Notes under the pieces: generated by a model | Database searches by the model: none | What the model saw: only the letters and a program-made list of their open reading frames with translations | Told to the model about the DNA's origin: nothing | Position numbers and translations under genes: made by a program | DNA from: Candidatus Enterococcus ferrettii | GTDB taxonomy: Bacteria; Bacillota; Bacilli; Lactobacillales; Enterococcaceae | NCBI RefSeq assembly: GCF_017377655.1 | Contig: NZ_JAFREL010000016.1 | Location: 62,001 to 126,000 of the forward strand | Direction of reading: 5' to 3' | DNA length: 64,000 nt | Shown here: positions 36,359-45,047 of the stretch, piece after piece | Numbering within the stretch: the first letter of the stretch is position 1 | Layout of the letters: each line of letters opens with the position of its first letter

Positions 36359-37135
36359 TTAACGAACCAAGAATCCGCCATCCACTGTCATAATATGTCC
36401 ATTTACGAAATGAGAGGCTTCAGATGCCAAGAAGACTGTCGCACCCATTAAATCGGCTACATCACCCCAACGTCCTTCAGGTGTATGGTCCACAATCCAT
36501 TTGTTACGTTCTGGATCATCAATCGATGCTTGAGCTACTGCCGTTTTAAAGTAACCAGGTGCAATTCCATTTACTTGAATGTTGTATTGCGCTAACTCAT
36601 CGCAATATGCTTTGGTTAACCCAGCCAGACCATGTTTTGAAGCAGCGTAAGCCGGTGCCCATTGACCGCCTAAGAAAGAGAACAAGGAGCAAATGTTAAT
36701 AATTTTACCGCTCTTTTGCGGAATCATAACCTTAGCGGCTTCATGACTCATGTCAAAGGCAGCAGTTAAATTAATGTTGATCGTTGGGTCCCATTTATCT
36801 CGGCCGTAGCTCAAGACATCATCACAAGGACAAATGCCCGCACAATTCACCAAAATATCAACTGAACCAAATTCTTTGACACAGGTATCAATAATCTCCT
36901 GCGGCACGCCATCTTTCGTAATATCCGCATGCATATAGAAGGTTTTCGCTCCACGATCCTGCAATGTTTGACTAAATTCTGCATCATCCGGCATAATTGA
37001 CGGCATAAAAATATTCGCTCCCGCTTTAGCTAAAGCTAATGAAAAAGCTTGACCTAAGCCAGTATTTCCGCCGGTAACGATTGCATTTTTTCCTTTGATC
37101 GCAAACATACCCATGTTAAAGTCTTTAATTTCCAT
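36359..37135 (-). CDS. SDR-family dehydrogenase (YgcW/KduD-like)
   Basis: 258 aa. Cofactor motif VTGGNTGLGQAFSLALA, NAG in NCAGICPCDD, catalytic Ser in ICSLFSFLGG and YxxxK in AYAASKHG, then IAPGYFKT. Most like 2-deoxygluconate/gluconate 5-dehydrogenase-type SDRs, so it probably oxidises or reduces a sugar or sugar acid in the same pathway as the FGGY kinase. Confidence 0.9.
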   Translation of the reverse strand: MEIKDFNMGMFAIKGKNAIVTGGNTGLGQAFSLALAKAGANIFMPSIMPDDAEFSQTLQDRGAKTFYMHADITKDGVPQEIIDTCVKEFGSVDILVNCAGICPCDDVLSYGRDKWDPTININLTAAFDMSHEAAKVMIPQKSGKIINICSLFSFLGGQWAPAYAASKHGLAGLTKAYCDELAQYNIQVNGIAPGYFKTAVAQASIDDPERNKWIVDHTPEGRWGDVADLMGATVFLASEASHFVNGHIMTVDGGFLVR

Positions 37136-37203
37136 TTTTTTACCTTCTCTTCTTTATATTTTGAAGCTATCGCTCCAAGTTTCCTTTTTTTAAAATGTGC
37201 CAA

Positions 37204-38130
37204 TTACTGATTTAATCGTGCAGTGAGCCGTTCCGCAAATTCAACCGCATCACCGATAACTGCAATAGTGGCTAAATAGTTCATCGGTGCTCCTTTGTCA
37301 GTGTTAACCGAAATAATATCTGTAACCTTTTTAAGACCTTCCACATGCTGCATTGAGCCATAAATACCTAAGGCTACATAAAGCTGAGGACTCACCGTTT
37401 TTCCAGATTGCCCCACTTGGATTTCCCGTGGGGCGCGATTTTGCTCCACCAGCGGCTTGGAAACAGCCACGGCTCCTTTTAGCTGGCGGGCTAATTCAGT
37501 GAGTTGATTTACCTCGGCAGTATAGCCTGCTCCCGCTGAGACTAATACCTTGGCCTCACGAATATCTTGAGTTTTTTCTGACACGTCAACCGAAAGCACC
37601 TCGATTGACGACGCTTTCAATTCCTTCACAGGAAAATGAATCTGTTCCGGAATCTTTGAGGATTCCTTTGTATGGAAAACGTTAGGATGAACACTAGCCA
37701 TAATCGGCGTCGAAGTACAAAGAATACTCGCTAATATATTGCCGGAAAATGCCGGTCGAATCAGCTTGCGCCCTTTTTCATCTACTTCAATAGCAGTAAT
37801 ATCTGCCACAAGTCCAGCCTTTAATCGCATCGCCAATCTCGGTGCCACCATTCGGCCAAAATCCGTTGCCAGCACAATGACACTATCAAATTGCCAGTGC
37901 TGCTGAACCTGTTCTAAGATGTCCGTAATGACACGACTGTCTCGACTTTGAATCGATGGATCGTCCACACAAATCAGTGAATCGAAGCCGTTGATTGCCT
38001 TATTTTCCAGATTAATTCCTAAACCGTAAACGGCCAATTCCTCTTCACCAGCCAAGCGTTTGGCCGCTTCTATCAAATCAACGGAGTAATCAATGGCCTC
38101 GTTATCAACTAGAATGAGTGCTTTAAACAT
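37204..38130 (-). CDS. Electron transfer flavoprotein alpha subunit (YgcQ-like)
   Basis: 308 aa. C-terminal FAD-binding domain with VSAGAG, IQVGQSGKTVSPQLYVALG and ISVNTDKGAPMN, the usual ETF-alpha pattern. There is no N-terminal ferredoxin domain, unlike EtfA of bifurcating lactate dehydrogenase (LctC), so simple electron transfer is more likely. Overlaps the EtfB stop by one base. ETF in an enterococcus-like genome is uncommon; the acceptor is unknown. Confidence 0.92.
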   Translation of the reverse strand: MFKALILVDNEAIDYSVDLIEAAKRLAGEEELAVYGLGINLENKAINGFDSLICVDDPSIQSRDSRVITDILEQVQQHWQFDSVIVLATDFGRMVAPRLAMRLKAGLVADITAIEVDEKGRKLIRPAFSGNILASILCTSTPIMASVHPNVFHTKESSKIPEQIHFPVKELKASSIEVLSVDVSEKTQDIREAKVLVSAGAGYTAEVNQLTELARQLKGAVAVSKPLVEQNRAPREIQVGQSGKTVSPQLYVALGIYGSMQHVEGLKKVTDIISVNTDKGAPMNYLATIAVIGDAVEFAERLTARLNQ

Positions 38131-38918
38131 TACAAGTACCCCTTTTCTTTTAGAAATTGGACCACCGTTTCAATTCCTTCGTCATCTACAGACACTTGCT
38201 GAGTCATTTCTTTTGTTCGTTTGGCCACAACATTTTTGATTACCTTAGTTGGCGAACCTTTGCGACCAATTGCATCAAGAGACAGCTGCAGGTCTTCGTT
38301 TGTTACTAGAGAGAATTGAGCATCGACATTTTTATCAATGTTTTCATATCTAACGAAGCCTAATCGCAGATTCATTTGATGTGTTACGCTTAATACACAG
38401 GGAGTTGGAATTTTTAAGCGGAAAATTCGTTCCTCCTGCTTTGCTTTTACAATCGTATAGCCATTCGTCCACTCTTCAATTCCAATAATATTGGAATATT
38501 GATCAACCGCTAACAGCTCGGCCACCTGAGGACCAATGTGTCCCGTTCCTCCATCTAACGTGTGAGTACCGGTAAGAATCAGATCGTAATTCTGCTGCGA
38601 TAAATAGCTGGCTAAAATGACACTGGTTGCCAGTGAATCGCTGCCAGCGAACTGCCTGTCGCTTATCAAAGCGGCACGGTCAGCCCCTAATCGAATCAGA
38701 TCCTTTAACTCCTTTTCAACCTTGGACGGACCCATCGAAACAATCTCTACTTCAATCGAAGGATCTTGCTTCTTTTTTTGCAGCGCCCAGGCTATTGCAT
38801 TCCGATCATCAGGATTTAAAATCAGTTTAGATTTCTCCCGGTTAATTTTGTCCGTCTTGTAGTCATATTCAAATTGATCGGTATCGGGAACATATTTAAT
38901 GAGACAAATAATTTTCAT
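38130..38918 (-). CDS. Electron transfer flavoprotein beta subunit (YgcR-like)
   Basis: 262 aa. N-terminal MKIICLIKYVPDT and ILNPDDRNAIAWAL are ETF-beta signatures; LTGTHTLDGGTGHIGPQVAELL is the AMP/FAD-site loop. Forms the heterodimer with EtfA, accepting electrons from the FAD oxidase encoded just upstream. Confidence 0.92.
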   Translation of the reverse strand: MKIICLIKYVPDTDQFEYDYKTDKINREKSKLILNPDDRNAIAWALQKKKQDPSIEVEIVSMGPSKVEKELKDLIRLGADRAALISDRQFAGSDSLATSVILASYLSQQNYDLILTGTHTLDGGTGHIGPQVAELLAVDQYSNIIGIEEWTNGYTIVKAKQEERIFRLKIPTPCVLSVTHQMNLRLGFVRYENIDKNVDAQFSLVTNEDLQLSLDAIGRKGSPTKVIKNVVAKRTKEMTQQVSVDDEGIETVVQFLKEKGYL

Positions 38919-38946
38919 CGTAACCGCTTCCTAACCTTTGGAAAAG

Positions 38947-38980
38947 TTCCTTCAAGAACAACAGTACATCCTTGAAGGAA
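38947..38980 (-). terminator. Intra-operon hairpin
   Basis: TTCCTTCAAG pairs exactly with CTTGAAGGAA around a 14-nt loop between the FAD oxidase and etfB genes. No long T-run, so it is probably an RNA-processing or partial-termination site. Confidence 0.5.
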
Positions 38981-38987
38981 AATGTAA

Positions 38988-40475
38988 CTATTTTTGATAT
39001 TTGTAGCCTTCTTGCACAGGATAAATGTTGCCGTAGTTCATGATACCTTTTGGATCAAAGGCTTCTTTTAAAGTTTCCAGCATATAATAAGCTGATTGAT
39101 GCTCCTGTTTAGTCCACTCATTACGGTACTTGCCGATTCCGTGATGGTGACACATTGAGCCTCCCAATTTCAGCGTTTCCTCTACGATAATTGCTTGTAT
39201 TGGATGATGATAAATACGCATTTCATCTTCCGGTTCGCAATTAATGTCGTAGTTATAAACAAAGTACATGTTGGTTCCGTTAATATAACTGTGTGAAGAA
39301 TGGCCACCCAACATCGTCAAATCCTTCGCCCGTGGATACTCATTACGAATCCGATCAATCACATTGTTATAGATCTTAGTGATGGTTTCCCAATCAGCTG
39401 AAACTTCTGTTGTGTAGCCATCGTGCTTGTCATTGTCAATCATGCCTTGAACTTCGTCGTCAATGGTTTGCTGGGTCCAGTTTAATTGGTTAAACCAGTT
39501 AGCAATCAGCTGACTGTCTACCTGCTTGTAAACCCCATCCTTGAATTTTTCAACTGCTTCTTCGATTCCTTTACCTGTTGCCTCAACGATGCCTTCTGGT
39601 CCTTCTGCCATGAAAATCAATACACATTTATCTTCATAGAAGTGATAGAAATGCTGCCGAGCATCCTCTGGTGAATATGTCCGAGCAACAGATGGTCGGT
39701 ACCCGTTGGTAATAACTTCCCGCAATACTTTAATCCCAGTTTCTACATCATTCACTAAATAACCGAAGAATTTGTTGTTGTCTGGGTAATGTTTGAAAAT
39801 CTTCACAGTTACCTCTGTGATATAGCATAAGGTCCCTTCATTTCCGATGACAATATGACGAATATCTGGTCCACCGGCACGACGAGAAACGTTTTTAATG
39901 CGAGAAATATGGCCATTTGGGAAAACACATTCCAAGCCAACTACCATATCTTCAATTCCGCCATATAAAGTCGAGAATTGACCAATCGAACGGGTTGATA
40001 CTAAACCACCATATTGAGCAACTGGTTTTGATTGTGGTGAATGACCCGTGGTATAGCCAATTTTTCTTAATTCATCTTCTAAATCCTGCAGTCTTACGCC
40101 AGCTTCCACTGTTGCCTGCATATTATATGGATCGATTTTAATAATCTTATTCATCTTGGAGCCATCAATGACTAAAGCTAAATCCTTCCAATTTTCCAAG
40201 CCGCCCTCGGTTGCGGTTTTACCACTGCGTGGAATAACGTTGATGCCATTTTCATTGGCATACATCAAAAGCTCTTTAACTTCCTCTGCATTTTTAGGAT
40301 AAACAACCGCAGTCGGTATTGGATTATCTAATACTCGTTTCGCCTTCGCATACTTGCGGTAGCGATCGGAGGATGCATCATACAATGCCTCATAATCAGT
40401 TACCACTTGGTCTTCAGAAACAATTTTCTTTACATCTGCAACAATAGCTTCTTTTACTAATGTATCGGAATTCAT
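38988..40475 (-). CDS. FAD-linked oxidase, alkylglycerone-phosphate-synthase-like (YgcU-like)
   Basis: 495 aa, VAO/PCMH superfamily. FAD-binding half with PIPTAVVYPKNAEEVKELL, PRSGKTATEGG and QYGGLVSTRSIG; C-terminal cap with CHHHGIGKYR (His443-445), the triple-His block of AGPS-type enzymes rather than HGDGNLH of D-lactate dehydrogenases. Probably oxidises a hydroxy-substrate and passes electrons to the adjacent ETF. First gene of the leftward operon; divergent from an RpiR regulator. Confidence 0.88.
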   Translation of the reverse strand: MNSDTLVKEAIVADVKKIVSEDQVVTDYEALYDASSDRYRKYAKAKRVLDNPIPTAVVYPKNAEEVKELLMYANENGINVIPRSGKTATEGGLENWKDLALVIDGSKMNKIIKIDPYNMQATVEAGVRLQDLEDELRKIGYTTGHSPQSKPVAQYGGLVSTRSIGQFSTLYGGIEDMVVGLECVFPNGHISRIKNVSRRAGGPDIRHIVIGNEGTLCYITEVTVKIFKHYPDNNKFFGYLVNDVETGIKVLREVITNGYRPSVARTYSPEDARQHFYHFYEDKCVLIFMAEGPEGIVEATGKGIEEAVEKFKDGVYKQVDSQLIANWFNQLNWTQQTIDDEVQGMIDNDKHDGYTTEVSADWETITKIYNNVIDRIRNEYPRAKDLTMLGGHSSHSYINGTNMYFVYNYDINCEPEDEMRIYHHPIQAIIVEETLKLGGSMCHHHGIGKYRNEWTKQEHQSAYYMLETLKEAFDPKGIMNYGNIYPVQEGYKYQK

Positions 40476-40502
40476 TTAACTAGCTCCATTCATTATTTTT
40501 TC

Positions 40503-40617
40503 GGAAGCGCTTTTCCTATGACTTAGTATAGAGAGGTCACATCCCATTTACATTAAAATTTAATTATATTTTCCTTAAAATACATCTAATAATAAGTAAT
40601 TATGGAAAATTTTCCAT
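40503..40617. promoter_or_regulatory. RpiR-type operator palindrome and cre-like site
   Basis: ATGGAAAATTTTCCAT at 40602-40617 is a perfect 16-bp palindrome between the divergent oxidase operon and rpiR-type gene. A related TGGAAAATTA...TAATTTCCA inverted repeat lies before the MFS gene. GGAAGCGCTTTTCC at 40503-40516 resembles a cre site near the oxidase gene. Confidence 0.55.
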
Positions 40618-40684
40618 TTTTATTGCCTTGAAATGACTTTTTGTGCTATGCTGACCTTGTACATAACAGTAGGTGGTGAGGAAA

Positions 40685-41392
40685 ATGCGTTTGCAATTGG
40701 ATCGCTTAAATGAGCTGGAAACTCAAATTCATCAAAAACTCAGTGATATTAGTCAGGAGCGTCCCTCTATGACCATTACCGAGGCTGCGGAGGCAACAGG
40801 TGTTTCGCCTTCAAAAATTTCTAAGTTTGTTAAAAAGATCGGTTTCTCAGGCTATAAAGAATACTTTCGTTTCCTAACTGGGAAAGAATTAATTAAGAAG
40901 AAAAAATTGAATTCTGAATTTGCTCGAATCCAAGACTTTATGGAAAATTTTGATGCTGAAACGGTCAGCTACTTAGCTGAGCAAATTAAGACGCACGACA
41001 AGATTATTCTCTTTGGCTATGGGCCGACTAGTATTTGTATGGAGTATTTTGGGTATAAATTAACCTATATCATTGATAAAAATGTGATTCAAGCGACCCA
41101 ATCTTCTATGATACCCAGCCTGCTAACCGAAAATTCCCTGCTGCTGGTTTTCACAGTCGCTGGAAAATTTGCCCAATTTGACCATTTGTTTGAAGAAGCT
41201 AAGCGGCATCATACAAAAGCCTTACTGATTATTGAGGAATTTAATGCCAGCCTGAACTTAGATCAGCAGGAGATTATTTATCTAACGAAATCCCATCAGG
41301 ATGAGCAGCTCAATTCTCATGAAAAAACCCGAACGGTTCTGATGATGTTTATAGAAGAGGTTATTCGTGAATTAAGTAAACAAAAGGACTGA
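40685..41392 (+). CDS. RpiR-family transcriptional regulator
   Basis: 235 aa from ATG 40685 (GGTGAGG upstream; GTG at 40673 possible). N-terminal HTH_6 (ITEAAEATGVSPSKISKFVKKIGFSGYKEYFRFL) and C-terminal SIS sugar-phosphate domain (IILFGYGPTSICMEYFGYKL). Likely senses a phosphorylated intermediate and controls both the leftward operon and the MFS gene. Confidence 0.9.
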   Translation: MRLQLDRLNELETQIHQKLSDISQERPSMTITEAAEATGVSPSKISKFVKKIGFSGYKEYFRFLTGKELIKKKKLNSEFARIQDFMENFDAETVSYLAEQIKTHDKIILFGYGPTSICMEYFGYKLTYIIDKNVIQATQSSMIPSLLTENSLLLVFTVAGKFAQFDHLFEEAKRHHTKALLIIEEFNASLNLDQQEIIYLTKSHQDEQLNSHEKTRTVLMMFIEEVIRELSKQKD

Positions 41393-41420
41393 TCATTTTT
41401 GTTGATCTGTTCTTTTTTTT
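41383..41420 (+). terminator. Terminator after the RpiR gene
   Basis: AAGGACTGATCA pairs with TTGATCTGTTCTT then a run of eight T. Stem begins inside the last codons. Confidence 0.75.
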
Positions 41421-41463
41421 GGAAACTATTCAACAATAAGAATTATTTTAGTCCTTTATCCTT

Positions 41464-41592
41464 ATGGAAAATTACCGTGATAATTTCCAATTACAGAGCT
41501 ATTTACACCGTTTTAATGAGATTATGGTTAAAATTTGATAGCTGTTTTATTATAATAAAAGCGTTGACACCTCAAAAGAAAGCATTTACACT
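41464..41592 (+). promoter_or_regulatory. MFS-gene promoter with RpiR-like site
   Basis: TTGACA at 41564-41569 and TACACT at 41587-41592 with a 17-bp spacer. Upstream, TGGAAAATTA-N6-TAATTTCCA (41465-41489) matches the palindrome at 40602. Nothing else is seen in this 300-base gap. Confidence 0.55.
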
Positions 41593-41692
41593 GAATCTGT
41601 TACTAGAGAGGATAGAGAGCTCGAGAATTAAGCTTGGTGTTAAGCGGCGTCGGCTTAGTTCGGAAAAACACTTAATGGGGGTTTCTTTATCT

Positions 41693-42955
41693 ATGAACAA
41701 AACATTTGTGAAAAAATATGGCACTCTGTTACTCTTAGCGGCTGGTGCCGGGATTATTTTCCAGCTGCCTTATATCCGCGAGACATTTTATGTACCAATT
41801 CAAAAAGCGATGAACTTAACTAATGCTCAAATGGGTATGCTGTCTTCCGGTTATGCGACCATGGCAACATTCTCTTATTTTGTGGGAGGCATAGTTGCAG
41901 ATAAGTTCTCAGCTCGAAAGCTTTTGACGGTTTCCTTTTTGGCCACTGGCGTTTTGGGAATTTGGTTTTCTACCTTCCCTTCTTTTAACACAGCTCGGCT
42001 GATATTTGTTCTGATGGGAATTTCCACGATTATTACTTATTGGTCTGCCATGATTAAAGCTACTCGGATGTTGGGAGACTCTTCAGAGCAGGGTCGTTTG
42101 TTCGGCTTGCAGGAAGGGCTGCGGGGAATTTTAAATGCCTTGCTGGTTTTCGGTATGACTGCTGTTTACGGCATGTTCGCTAACGATATTTTAGGAACTG
42201 CTTGGGCGATTCGTACTTGTGCAATTGTAGTTATCATTATTGGAATCTTAAACTGGTTTATTATTGAAGATACCGATCAGGCAGAGAATGCTGAATCCTT
42301 AAAAGAAGTCATCGTAGGAACCTTTAAGCAATTAGCGATTCCTCGAGTGTGGCTGCTGGTAGCTATCGTATTCTTTGGATACAGCTTGTATGGGATTTTC
42401 GGATATATCAACACTTTGGCGATTAATGTTTACGGACTGTCGGTTGCTGGTGGCGCTACATTGGGAGGACTTCGTTATGTAATTCAAGCCTTCGGTGGTA
42501 TTATTGGCGGGTTTATTGCTGACAAAATCGGTTCTCGTTTGAAGGTAATTATTGGTGGTGCAGTACTGACAGCTATGTCTTATGGACTATTTTTAGTACT
42601 TCCTGCTGAAACAGGTCTATTGACGATTGTCTTGGGAAATTTCGTAGCGGGCATGTTCTTTATCTACTTAATTCGCAGTCAATACTTTGCAATTATTGAT
42701 GATGCCGGGATTCCTTTGTCACGAACTGGACGGGTATCTGGAATCGTTTCTTGTTTAGGCTATATGCCAGATATTTTTATGTATACCATGATCGGCGGCT
42801 GGTTAGACAACAACGCTGGAAAAACCGGTTTTAACATGATGTTTATTTACGCAATTGTGATGGCAGCTGGTTGTGTGGTTACTTGTCTGATTCTTTCTAA
42901 AGTTATTAAAAAGGATAAAGTTCCTGAAGAAACTACTTCAAAAGTAGTCTCCTAA
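41693..42955 (+). CDS. MFS transporter (YqcE-like)
   Basis: 420 aa from ATG 41693; ATG 41675 is an alternative and the frame stays open further upstream without a ribosome site. Twelve hydrophobic segments, with GGIVADKFSARKLL between TM2-3 and GGFIADKIGSRLKV between TM8-9. Presumed importer of the substrate of the kinase/SDR/ETF/oxidase set, by position and shared operator sequence. Confidence 0.85.
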   Translation: MNKTFVKKYGTLLLLAAGAGIIFQLPYIRETFYVPIQKAMNLTNAQMGMLSSGYATMATFSYFVGGIVADKFSARKLLTVSFLATGVLGIWFSTFPSFNTARLIFVLMGISTIITYWSAMIKATRMLGDSSEQGRLFGLQEGLRGILNALLVFGMTAVYGMFANDILGTAWAIRTCAIVVIIIGILNWFIIEDTDQAENAESLKEVIVGTFKQLAIPRVWLLVAIVFFGYSLYGIFGYINTLAINVYGLSVAGGATLGGLRYVIQAFGGIIGGFIADKIGSRLKVIIGGAVLTAMSYGLFLVLPAETGLLTIVLGNFVAGMFFIYLIRSQYFAIIDDAGIPLSRTGRVSGIVSCLGYMPDIFMYTMIGGWLDNNAGKTGFNMMFIYAIVMAAGCVVTCLILSKVIKKDKVPEETTSKVVS

Positions 42956-42978
42956 CTTGTTCAGGAAACTTAATCATA

Positions 42979-43023
42979 AGGCCAACACGCTCTTCTATGG
43001 GGAGAGAGCGGTTGGTCTTTTTT
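42979..43023 (+). terminator. Terminator of the MFS gene
   Basis: GGCCAACACGCTCT pairs with AGAGCGGTTGGTC, followed by TTTTTT. Confidence 0.9.
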
Positions 43024-43068
43024 ATTTCCGCTGTTTTCAGGCTGAACGTATTTTTTCTGCGAACATTT

Positions 43069-43082
43069 AATGATAAACTGGT
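43069..43082 (+). promoter_or_regulatory. Conserved -10 region shared with the paralogue at 30.2 kb
   Basis: AATGATAAACTGGT matches AATGATAAACTAGT at 30146. An ATG inside this block opens the reading frame further but is probably promoter sequence. Confidence 0.5.
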
Positions 43083-43120
43083 ACTATACAGTCTTTGCAT
43101 CACGAAAGGATGGTCATCAG

Positions 43121-44155
43121 GTGAAACCAATCAACAGCAACGATTTGAAAAAAGAAGTTCGTGAACTGATAGCTGGCGGTGAAGACCCTTACTCAGTTGC
43201 ACTTTTCGGCATTACCACCAAGTACCTGCTGGAATCGCAAACTAAGATTGATTTTGGCTTTTTTGAATTGCTAGATGAAGTCGATGTGATTGCTGGAACT
43301 CCCTCCAGCTTCGAAGGAGATGAAGGGCCTTACTTAGAATTATTAGCCTTCTACTATTTGATTGCTAGAAATACACTGACTTTTTCTCAAGGTGTTAACT
43401 GGATGACACATCTGACTCCTGATCAAAGACAGGTAATTCTAAGCTGGCCGAAAAACTATGTCTTAAGTGTTTTTGATTTAATTATTAAGGATGACTTGGT
43501 GCTGCACAAAGATCTAAAAACCGGGAAAGAATACCTTATGGATTATTCTCCAGAAGATATCGGCTTACCTGAAGACAAACTAAACATTCGATTGTTAACC
43601 ATTATCGTACCAACGGAGAAAAACTATTTATCTGCCATGCCCATTTTCTTACCCTTGGATGATCTCTCCTTAGCCAAGATTAAACGGTCTCCTAGCAAAC
43701 AGGAGTACGAGTTGGCCTTGCTGATAGAGTGTTCCAACTTTTTAGATGCTCAAGCCGAAGACAACTGGGAAAACGAAGAATTTTTACCTGAAGATGTTGG
43801 CTTTTATCCAGCAAATCGGAAAATCGGAGAATCAGACAAAGACTTCGCAAGACGTTTGCTGCTGCAAAGTAAATTTTTCCAGGATTTCCCTTACCATACC
43901 CATGCTGAAGCATTGATGACCAAAGTCGTACAAACTTTTCCACAGCTCTTTTTCAGCACCTCCAATGCTCATGCATTACTAGAGGCTGTCGAAATACTGT
44001 TTACCAAAGCTAAATTCAACAAGATGGACTTCGAATTGATGTCCGATGAGTTAGCCTTTTTCTGGTGTTTGCTGATTAAAGAACACTTACCACGAGAAGT
44101 AGAAGCTTTAGCACCTTATTTAGTACCTGATAAATTTGATGACCAACCTTTTTAA
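43121..44155 (+). CDS. Unknown protein, paralogue of the gene at 30195
   Basis: 344 aa from GTG 43121 (AAAGGATGG 10 nt upstream). Blocks shared with the 30195 product: LKKEVREL..GEDPYSVALF, LTPDQRQVILSWPKNYVLSVFD, DVGFYPANR, HAEALMTKVVQTFPQLF, VPDKFDDQPF. Soluble, no known domain recognised. Confidence 0.75.
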   Translation: MKPINSNDLKKEVRELIAGGEDPYSVALFGITTKYLLESQTKIDFGFFELLDEVDVIAGTPSSFEGDEGPYLELLAFYYLIARNTLTFSQGVNWMTHLTPDQRQVILSWPKNYVLSVFDLIIKDDLVLHKDLKTGKEYLMDYSPEDIGLPEDKLNIRLLTIIVPTEKNYLSAMPIFLPLDDLSLAKIKRSPSKQEYELALLIECSNFLDAQAEDNWENEEFLPEDVGFYPANRKIGESDKDFARRLLLQSKFFQDFPYHTHAEALMTKVVQTFPQLFFSTSNAHALLEAVEILFTKAKFNKMDFELMSDELAFFWCLLIKEHLPREVEALAPYLVPDKFDDQPF

Positions 44156-44168
44156 ATATGAACTAAAA

Positions 44169-44208
44169 AAAGACTGGAGTGCTTAATTTACTAAGCCTCC
44201 AGTCTTAA
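44169..44208. terminator. Bidirectional terminator
   Basis: AAGACTGGAGTGCTTA pairs with TAAGCCTCCAGTCTT, flanked by A-run and by A/T on the far side. Confidence 0.85.
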
Positions 44209-44210
44209 AA

Positions 44211-44241
44211 AAAGCACCCAACCCTTTGGATTGAGTACTTT
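44211..44241 (-). terminator. Terminator of the L,D-transpeptidase gene
   Basis: AAAGTACTCAA pairs with TTGGGTGCTTT (G-T pairs included), then TTTTTT on the minus strand. Confidence 0.7.
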
Positions 44242-44244
44242 CCA

Positions 44245-44919
44245 TTATTCTCTTACCACTACCCGCATCCCCACTGGTACTGTATCATAAATCCATTTCG
44301 CATCTGGAACAGACAAACGAATACAGCCGTGAGAGGTAGGTCGTACCCCTAAAGCCTCAGCTTCACTCTCAATATAATTCCCATTTTCATCAATTGGCAC
44401 TGTGTGGAACAAATAAACACCATGATCGCGCCAAGAAACCCAATAATTAGCTCCTTCACCTGAACCCGGATTATAAAAGGTTTCGCCTTTTTCCGTTTCA
44501 ATCGTAAACTCGCCTAAGGGTGTTGCGGACTCACCAGGTAAACCAGTTGAACAATTCATGGTATAAAGCACATCATTTCCGCGCTTAAAATAAACCTTTT
44601 GGTCGTTGATAGAAACGTCGATCCAATCATCCGGTCCCAATTCTGGATAAGGTTTAGCTTCGGAAGGCTCATTTAGCTTGCTTTTCGCCGGGTGCTGTTC
44701 TTCCGTCGAAGCCGTTGTTTCTGTTGTCGTCGATGACGTTTTTGTTCTGGACGTCTTACCGCTGGTCTCATTAAAAATTTCACTGAGAGAAATTGTGCTA
44801 ATAGAGACCGATCCAGAAGCTGCTATTTTATCATCCGCTTGTATAGTTTTAGCAAAATAAACAGCCACTGGAATAAACAGCATAAGCAGAACACTTATTA
44901 AGCCAGCAAATTTTCTCAA
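44245..44919 (-). CDS. L,D-transpeptidase (YkuD domain)
   Basis: 224 aa. N-terminal membrane anchor (residues 4-26), a Ser/Thr-rich linker (about 40-90), then a YkuD catalytic domain with HTVPID and SHGCIRLS (nucleophile Cys199). L,D-transpeptidases make 3-3 peptidoglycan crosslinks, which can bypass penicillin-sensitive D,D-crosslinking, or attach proteins. Single gene. Confidence 0.93.
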   Translation of the reverse strand: MRKFAGLISVLLMLFIPVAVYFAKTIQADDKIAASGSVSISTISLSEIFNETSGKTSRTKTSSTTTETTASTEEQHPAKSKLNEPSEAKPYPELGPDDWIDVSINDQKVYFKRGNDVLYTMNCSTGLPGESATPLGEFTIETEKGETFYNPGSGEGANYWVSWRDHGVYLFHTVPIDENGNYIESEAEALGVRPTSHGCIRLSVPDAKWIYDTVPVGMRVVVRE

Positions 44920-45047
44920 ACGAATTCTCCTTTCCGTAGAAAAGAATCAATCACTTCCCCAAATGATCTTGTTCATTATACATGAGTCAGCTTTACAATA
45001 GGATTACAGTTTATTTATGATTTAGTACAATTTAAGATGAAAGGGAA

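Noticed and set aside
37204..40475. Electron-bifurcating lactate dehydrogenase (LctBCD)
   Set aside because: EtfA lacks the N-terminal ferredoxin domain and the oxidase has the AGPS-type HHH block rather than HGDGNLH.
41399..41692. Upstream extension of the MFS reading frame
   Set aside because: It covers the terminator and promoter, has no ribosome site, and gives a non-membrane N-terminus.
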